Assembly (NCBI GenBank): GCA_035582835.1 | Contig: JAYKAV010003095.1 | Span: forward strand, 373,439-437,438 | DNA: 64,000 nt | DNA from: Phoebastria nigripes | Taxonomy: Eukaryota; Chordata; Aves; Procellariiformes; Diomedeidae | Direction of reading: 5' to 3' | In this document: positions 57,413 through 64,000 of the stretch, piece by piece | Numbering within the stretch: the stretch's first letter is position 1 | Layout of the letters: each line of letters begins with the position of its first letter | The notes under the pieces: generated by a model | Databases searched by the model: none | Seen by the model: only the letters and a program-made list of their open reading frames with translations | What the model was told of the DNA's origin: nothing | Made by a program: the position numbers and the translations under genes

Positions 57413-60400
57413 ATAACCTCTTTACTGTCCCTTCCCCTCGCCCCCCTGACATGTACTGGGAAACATTTGACCTCAGCAAATCACCTGGTCATTGATGATG
57501 TGACAGATGGGAGATGACTACATAACTGCACAGAGTGAAGATATATCCTACAGTGTATCTGGTCTGGTATATTCTCGAGCTGTCTTTATTGTGCCCCACA
57601 AGTGTCAATGTAAATCAGACAATCTAGTCCAAAGCTGGACTTGATACAGAGGAATTGGATTTTGACTTCTGTTCCTATTTTATCCCTTAGAAGTTTTCAG
57701 GTGGGTATTTCTACACAAGAGTCTTCTGGCAATTTTTTTTTCAGAATCAGAGAGTCATTAGTTCACTTGTCACTGCTTCAGAGTATAGGACTTGAACTTT
57801 TTTCTTTTCCTTTTTTTTTTTTTTTTAATAGTGCACTGTCTATTGAGCTTGAGGTTACATACAATTATGCAACTAGGAAGACCTTTGATTTAGAAATAAC
57901 AAAAAATAAATCAATGAGTCCAAGACACAAGATAGATATAGCTGATTACAACACCTTAAGAACTGCTTCTGGTCAAGCTTCAGATCCTTCACTAGTGATA
58001 GATTTCCCTATTGCTTATTTGCAAATATATTTTGCTTCCTATTCAATGTATTCTTAACTGTCTTTGAATATAAGCTAATATTTGGAGATTAAAAGAGGAA
58101 ATGTGTTACAACTTTCCAGTCACCATCAGCAGTGTTAGTAGATGACTGATGCTTCATGAATTATCATTCGAGACTTGTACAACTGGAGAGTTTGGTCCTT
58201 GTCTTTCTTTTCTTTAACTTTCATAAAGATTCTGTGTTGCCTCCAGAGTTAACTCTGTCAGCAAGAAAATCAGCATATTGCCTTGGGCATGAAATCAAGA
58301 GTTGTCCCACAAGTCAAAATCAGACAACACTGCAAATCGTCCAAAGATGATGGAGGATGATGCAGGAGCCCATGCTTCAGCTTCATGCGTGTCCAGTACC
58401 AGGTTAGTTTTCTGCAGGACACATTGGTACAGGGAGACATGGCTTCTGCCTTGGCGCTGGAGCAGGGGGGTTGTCTTTTGTGTCAGACAGCCCTAATGGC
58501 AAAGGTATATGGTGGACTATTCCTCCCTCTCTTTCCATCCATACATATCACTTCTTGCAGATATCTATTTTTTTCTTTAGTTTAACATTTGTTCTCAGAA
58601 TTCACAATAAATTACTTTCTGAGGTGAAAACATACTATACTCCAGCAAAGGGTATATTATGAATTTAACATAAAAATAAGAAATGTTAAAAATAGATAAG
58701 GCACATGAAAGGGCACGGCATTTTACTTGGTTGTGAACCCTGGTTTAATTCACAGAAATTAGCTAGAGCTCTATAGGCTTGGTATTTTTCTTAGATAAAG
58801 AACACAATCTGCAAAAGAAAGGAGGAAAAAGCAATTATTTTTGTGAGCACAAACTATAAACTATCAAATTTGCTAATTTGGACACTAGCTGCACTATGAA
58901 GCTTAGCCAGCCTTTTATAATTTAACAAGTAGCCCTGATAATCTGCTACATTGTGCACATTGTGCCATTTCTAATTAAAATTGACAACCACCTTGAAACT
59001 TCCCCTAGACAAACGTGGCAAGTTTAGAATAGGTTGAACTGGTTTAACTCTTTGGAATGGCATTTTTAAATAAGCACTTTTTAGAAGAGAAGCAACAATG
59101 CATAGAAAAGTATAAAAAGCCTGTACAAATGTCCAGAAAATCATCATAGCCTTCTTGCAATGGTGTGTAAACAATGCTGACAAAACCTTTACCATATGAG
59201 AAAACATAGTGAAAGCACCATTTTCTCTCTAGGCGTGTTAAAGATACTTTGTGCTTATTTGGAAGGGGAATCTCTGAGAAAAATATTGTCTTATATACAG
59301 TGTGATCAGAGCTGCTGTCTGGATGGCTGCTTGTCTGCTAAACTTCAAACTCCTACTGCAAAATACAGTGTGTGCTAGGGCTCTTATAAATGACCTACTT
59401 AATCCTGATAGAGGGAGCGTTGGACCACTTAATACAACGGCATCGTCTGATACCTCCTCCTCTCCCACAACGAGACGGCGTCCTTGTAGTGCAATAAAAG
59501 TGTGACTGGAGGGTGCCGTACAACAATTTGTGGATTGGGAAGCCAGAATCCTTCAGTGTCCGTCTGTACATTACAACACAGAATTATGACAGTCCTCTCT
59601 TCATACCCAATTGTGACTAAAGCTAGTATTTACAGAAAAATATCTTTCTCTACTTCTGTGAAAATAGTGCAGGCCTTAATGACCAATTTTTTGATGAAGC
59701 AACTGAAACAGTGGGGAAAATGTTACCAATATATACATGTGCTGTATACAGTCATGTGGGAGGGTATGCATTTTGCATATTTCAGGAGATGAATTTTGCC
59801 TGCAGCAATGCAATCCATTTCTGGAAGGTACAGAGTAAATTTCTGAGACCATGTATGGGGGACGGGAGAAAGAGAGTGGGGAAGAAATGACACCAAAATG
59901 CAGATCTGCAGCTACTCTTATGCTAGGGGACTTCTGGAAATTGATGTTGTTAACATCCTTACAGACAGAGTACTGAAGTAGCTTTTGTAGAGACATTCCA
60001 TTCTGGAAGGAAAGTACATTTTTATTGATAGTGGCTCTCTTTTGCTGTATGAATACAGAATAGATGACACTGAAGCCCAAATCTTGGCTAAGACACCTAG
60101 CTAGTGTTGTAATAGACATATAATATAATGCAGATATTGAGTAAGCATCTGGTTTAAAACAAGAACAGAACTATGTTCTTTGCATGTATGTCTTGCAGGT
60201 AGAGAAATCAGGAGATTGGTTGAAATATGTGGTTTTGCATTTCTACCTATAAAGACAGTGTAAAAAACCCAACCAAACAGAAAAAGTATTGGCCAGAATG
60301 CTTGTGGTTTCTGAAAAGATTTATTTATCTCTATTTTGCATTTGTGCCTTCCCATGTGACAATGAAGTCCAGGAAGAGAGTTTTGTTTCCTTGAGAACTT

Positions 60401-60531
60401 AATAACAGAGAAATTGGTTCAGGGAGAGGAAGAGAGAGTTCTACATAAAAGTTCTGTGATTTAGAGAGAAGAAAATCATTACAAGGGAAAAAAAAAACAA
60501 AAGTCCTTTCTCTGTCTTTGTTTCCCATCTT

Positions 60532-60549
60532 TGTGTGTGTGTGTGTGTT
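60532..60549 (+). repeat. GT microsatellite
   Basis: About eight GT units. Confidence 0.9.
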
Positions 60550-61184
60550 TTGATTTCTGTTAGAAATGAGCAAAGGGAGGAATTTTGAGGAAAACAACTT
60601 CTATTTATTACTTTAATTTGAAACCAATTTTTGTAAGTTACTTGTGAAAAAAGGAAGATATAAAAGTCCATAAAAGTTATAGACTCTCAGATTTCCTACT
60701 GCAATAAAATGAGTCTCTTTTTTATACCTGTTATTCCTTTAGATTGAGTAATGCACCTGACCTAGCCTATGCTTCCTTGTTTCCATCTTTGTTGATAAGA
60801 CACATGAACAGCATTTATTTCCTGGCTGCCCTCTCCTTCTCTCCCTCTCTTCTCAAGTACTTGGATTCATGTATAGCATATTTTGGCTTCATGCATCTTC
60901 TTGCATGACGAAGCATCTGCCTGTAGTGCCGAAGCTACTGGCAGTGCCTTTCTTTGCCCCAGAGCACATTACAAATGGTAGTGTCATTGCAGATAATGAT
61001 AGCCTAATATACTCACGGTAGCAACAGGGGACAGATGCTGCTCTTGTTCAGTTTTCAGCAGCAGATCCACCCTGCAGACTGGGGCGGAGGGGGGAAAACG
61101 CCTCTAAAAACAAGCAGAGCTGGCAATTTAGGTAATGGCCACTGGGTGGGGCAAAAGTGCACATCATTAAAAAAAAAAGATCAC

Positions 61185-61226
61185 TGTGGATGTTATCCAC
61201 AAATCATCACTGTGGATGATTTGTGG
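61185..61226. repeat. Two overlapping perfect hairpins
   Basis: The first hairpin is TGTGGAT-GTT-ATCCACA (61185-61201). The second is CCACAAATCATC-ACTGTG-GATGATTTGTGG (61197-61226), with a perfect 12 bp stem. They share five bases, so only one can form at a time. ATCACTGTGGATG also occurs twice as a direct repeat. Confidence 0.85.
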
Positions 61227-64000
61227 GAAACAACAGGGGAATCAAAAGCACAACTCTTTAGGGTGGCCAGGAGATTCTCAAATATGTGAAAAAACAGTTT
61301 CTACATATGAAACAGTAGACATTCTTAATTACTTTTATTACTTACACAATAATCTACATCAGATTACACGGGGGACAATTTCAAGGCATCTTGTCTCTCA
61401 GGATATGGATGTGAGTAAGTCACACTCTATAATCTTCCATCATCCCCAGTGCTTTTTCCAGGGGTGATTTACACTTACACATAAAATAAACACTTAAAAC
61501 CCCACTGTAGAATGGCCAAGTACCTTCGTTCCAGAGACTGCAAGCATCTAAACTACATGTTGTTTGTTTATCTTTTGTTTTTGTGCAGCGTAGTCAGATG
61601 AGGAAAGCCTTGCCAGACCATTTTATTAAGTAGGAATTTAATTTTATCACTATTTTTATTGAGTGTAATGTTTTAACAAATTGCATTTGTCCTATTTCTC
61701 AGTTTAATATCTTGAGATCCTAAAAGAAAATTTACATGTTCTTAGTTATTAACACGATTTTAGTGCAAAACAGCATTTTTTCCTCCTGTAGTTAACAACA
61801 CTAATGGGAGCATGGACCTCAGATTAGCCCTCATCCACGTTCAGCCAGTGTATCAGAAACATAGAAGAGAAGCCAGTAGCTGAGCAAAAAAATCACCCTG
61901 TGCATGACCTTAAATTCTTGTATATCCTTCTACCCATACTCAGATCTGCAATCTGTTTTCTGCCGTGATTGCTCTGCATGAGGTCCTTGAAAAGATTTCT
62001 TCCCATAGAACTGCTTTTCTTTTGGTATTTTTCCGTGGGAAGGAAAGTTGTTGGCTTTATTTCAGCAAGTCCTTAAAAAGGAAGACATAGGGAAGAAGAG
62101 GGGAAGTATTTCAGACATTTCTAACAATTTTTCCCAGACTTATTCCTGAAAAGCGATCAGAAAATAAACAAATAAACAAAAGAATCCCCATCGTCTTTAT
62201 AACACAACTGCCATTTTCTAAATTAGCCAAAGGAACTGATCTGCATGAGGTTGTCCAAGCACTAAATCCAAGATAGAGTATTGCGCTTTCTCTTTAGAGA
62301 AGGCCTTGAAAATACTTTTTTTTTTCCCTCTTCATCTTCCTACTTCATCATGACTGTATCCATCTATAACTCTAGAAGACCTCTCACATTTATGAACTCA
62401 GTAACTGTTATCACTTATGTCATAGAGTCAGTGGACAGGACAACTTGTAATACAGTATGATTTTCTGGAGGGAGAAAAGAACACCATATCTTATTTTCAG
62501 CAAAAAGACTAAAGCAAGGTGATAAAAGCCATTATATTTCCTTAGTCATTTAACTCCACGGCTGGCACCATTTTTCACTGACCTCACAACTAGCTCTCTT
62601 TCTACAAACATCCCAATTAGAGCTACTTCCTATGACTAAAGCAGCCATCTGCCAATGCTGCGAGTCCGTCTGCCCCTAGAGAGGACTATTTCACCTCACT
62701 CTTTTTAGAGGAACTGACTGTCTGGACATATTTCTGCTTGCAGTGCTTGGCCTACAAAACAAACTGCTGATTTCAGTCCATTTCCTGTTCATCAGGCATA
62801 CCAATCAGCAAAAATCATTAGAAAAGGTATTACTATCTATTAGTGGCTTTAAAAGAGAAGACACTGGAGAGCTGAACTACTTTGTAGAAATTTCCAGATG
62901 TGAAATGGTCTAATGCACATCACTGTCTTAATGCTCCTAGCCTGTGGATAAATGAACTTCATTCTCCATTGTTGCCAGCTTTACATTTTNCAAAATATTA
63001 AAAACTAAAGTGAAGAAAAGCAAGCACAGTCACAGATAACTGTGAACTTGTCAACAGTACTTGGACTGCATAGTGTTTCAGAGGATACCAAAAAAACCCT
63101 GCTAGTGTCTTAGAATACCTTTTAATTGTCCTGTTGTGGTGGTGATAGAAACATAGAAAGAGAAAAAGTTAATCTCAATAGTGTATGTAGTTTTACGGAA
63201 AGGGGGATGACTGAAATATGGAGACACTACTCCTGGCTCGCCAAGGAAGTGTGTAATAAAGCTGGATGTTGGCTATTGAACTCATAACTTCTGTCCTGTA
63301 ACAACAAGATCATCTTTCCACTCTGTCTTGCACTGCAAAGCTAAGATAATAATGTTTTTTAATAATGTCATTACTGATAGTACTTATTACTTAAAANATC
63401 ACCCAGTGTTGTAGTACAACTGCCAGTCAAACTGTACCTGCTTATACCAGAACTGAATCTGTTTCGTAAGGTAGGCTTCGTAATCTGAAGCACTTCAAAC
63501 ATGTAAGTAACCACGACCATATACAAATGAGGAGATTGAAATGCAAGTTTGGGATTTTCCTCCAGGTAACTCTCTCTATCAACCACTACAGTACAAAGCA
63601 GAGTCTTTCAAATTAATTCAGTTTTGGGGCTTAGTATTGGCTTGAGCATACTCTAACTAGGTCTTTCAAGGTATCTTCCTCCAAGCATTGGAAGTTTGTG
63701 AGTTGCTTCTCTTCCAAAAATCAGTCATGATCCTCATCTAAAGTAGTTGTAGCTTTCCAGCCTACACAGTGAGTACACTGCAGATTTCCATTTAGATTTA
63801 TACCTTCTGACTTCCCATCCTTGTCTTCGACCACTGAGAAACTGCTTTTTCATAATTGTGTTGGGAATTAAATGTGGCAATATATTCAACGTGGGTTCGA
63901 TAGTCAATAAACAACTGTCAATAGCTACTTGAAATATTCATTTAGGGCCTAAAGTAAATTTAATAAAAATTGTATAAGAGTTAATTAACATAAAACAGCT

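Larger units (their letters stand above)
54832..64000. other. AT-rich non-coding stretch to the window end
   Basis: About 9.2 kb with no recognised gene. It contains a polypurine tract (57332-57412), a GT run (60532-60549) and a double hairpin (61185-61226). The first few hundred bases after the LTR (54835-55080) are GC-richer, but no exon could be identified. Open frames are short and have no motifs. Confidence 0.55.

Overview
This 64 kb window looks like AT-rich, gene-poor vertebrate DNA, almost certainly from a bird. The evidence is the repeat content: several CR1 LINE copies ending in the typical ATTCTATG-type 3' repeat, one much older CR1/L3-like relic, and five LTR-retroelement loci of types common in avian genomes. 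I found no convincing host protein-coding exon, no tRNA or rRNA gene, and nothing prokaryotic. The window is best read as intergenic or deep intronic sequence.

Layout. A 5'-truncated CR1 lies at 2373-2888 (minus). A solo LTR lies at 3300-3894 (plus) between perfect GACTC target duplications. The largest element is a decayed ERV-L-like provirus on the minus strand (11248-16077). It has a 5' LTR, a near-perfect tRNA-Lys(1,2) primer binding site, gag, then protease, reverse transcriptase and RNase H. It stops abruptly before integrase, so integrase, env and the 3' LTR are missing. A younger CR1 at about 23866-25011 (plus) keeps an uninterrupted reading frame over RT motifs A, B and C. An ancient CR1/L3-like relic lies at about 28773-29330. 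At 37116-38690 an internally deleted CR1 (minus) is split by a solo LTR (37614-38177, GGAGC duplication). At 42439-42983 a minus-strand LTR (GTAAA duplication) contains a 270-base assembly gap. Its two ends match different LTR subfamilies. At 53723-54826 an unrelated 1.1 kb solo LTR (ACTGC duplication) carries an internal GC-rich tandem array.

How the parts relate. Four LTRs (3300, 15511, 37614, 42439) belong to one superfamily, with related termini beginning near TGTGCTGGTTTTGGCTGGG and ending near GGTTAAACCACAACA. They fall into two subfamilies. Those with a readable promoter have a cAMP-response-like element just upstream of a TATA-like box. The provirus cannot be active: it has a frameshift, an in-frame TGA, a Gly in place of the protease catalytic Asp, and an Ala in place of one RNase H Asp.

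The rest is unique AT-rich DNA with microsatellites, a polypurine tract, a few perfect inverted repeats, homeodomain-like TAATTA clusters and some CTCF-like words. I see no clearly new biological system. The most unusual items are the mosaic LTR, the provirus architecture (Lys primer with ERV-L-like pol, in-frame amber between gag and pol, hydrophobic Gag N-terminus) and a template-switch-like double hairpin at 61185-61226.
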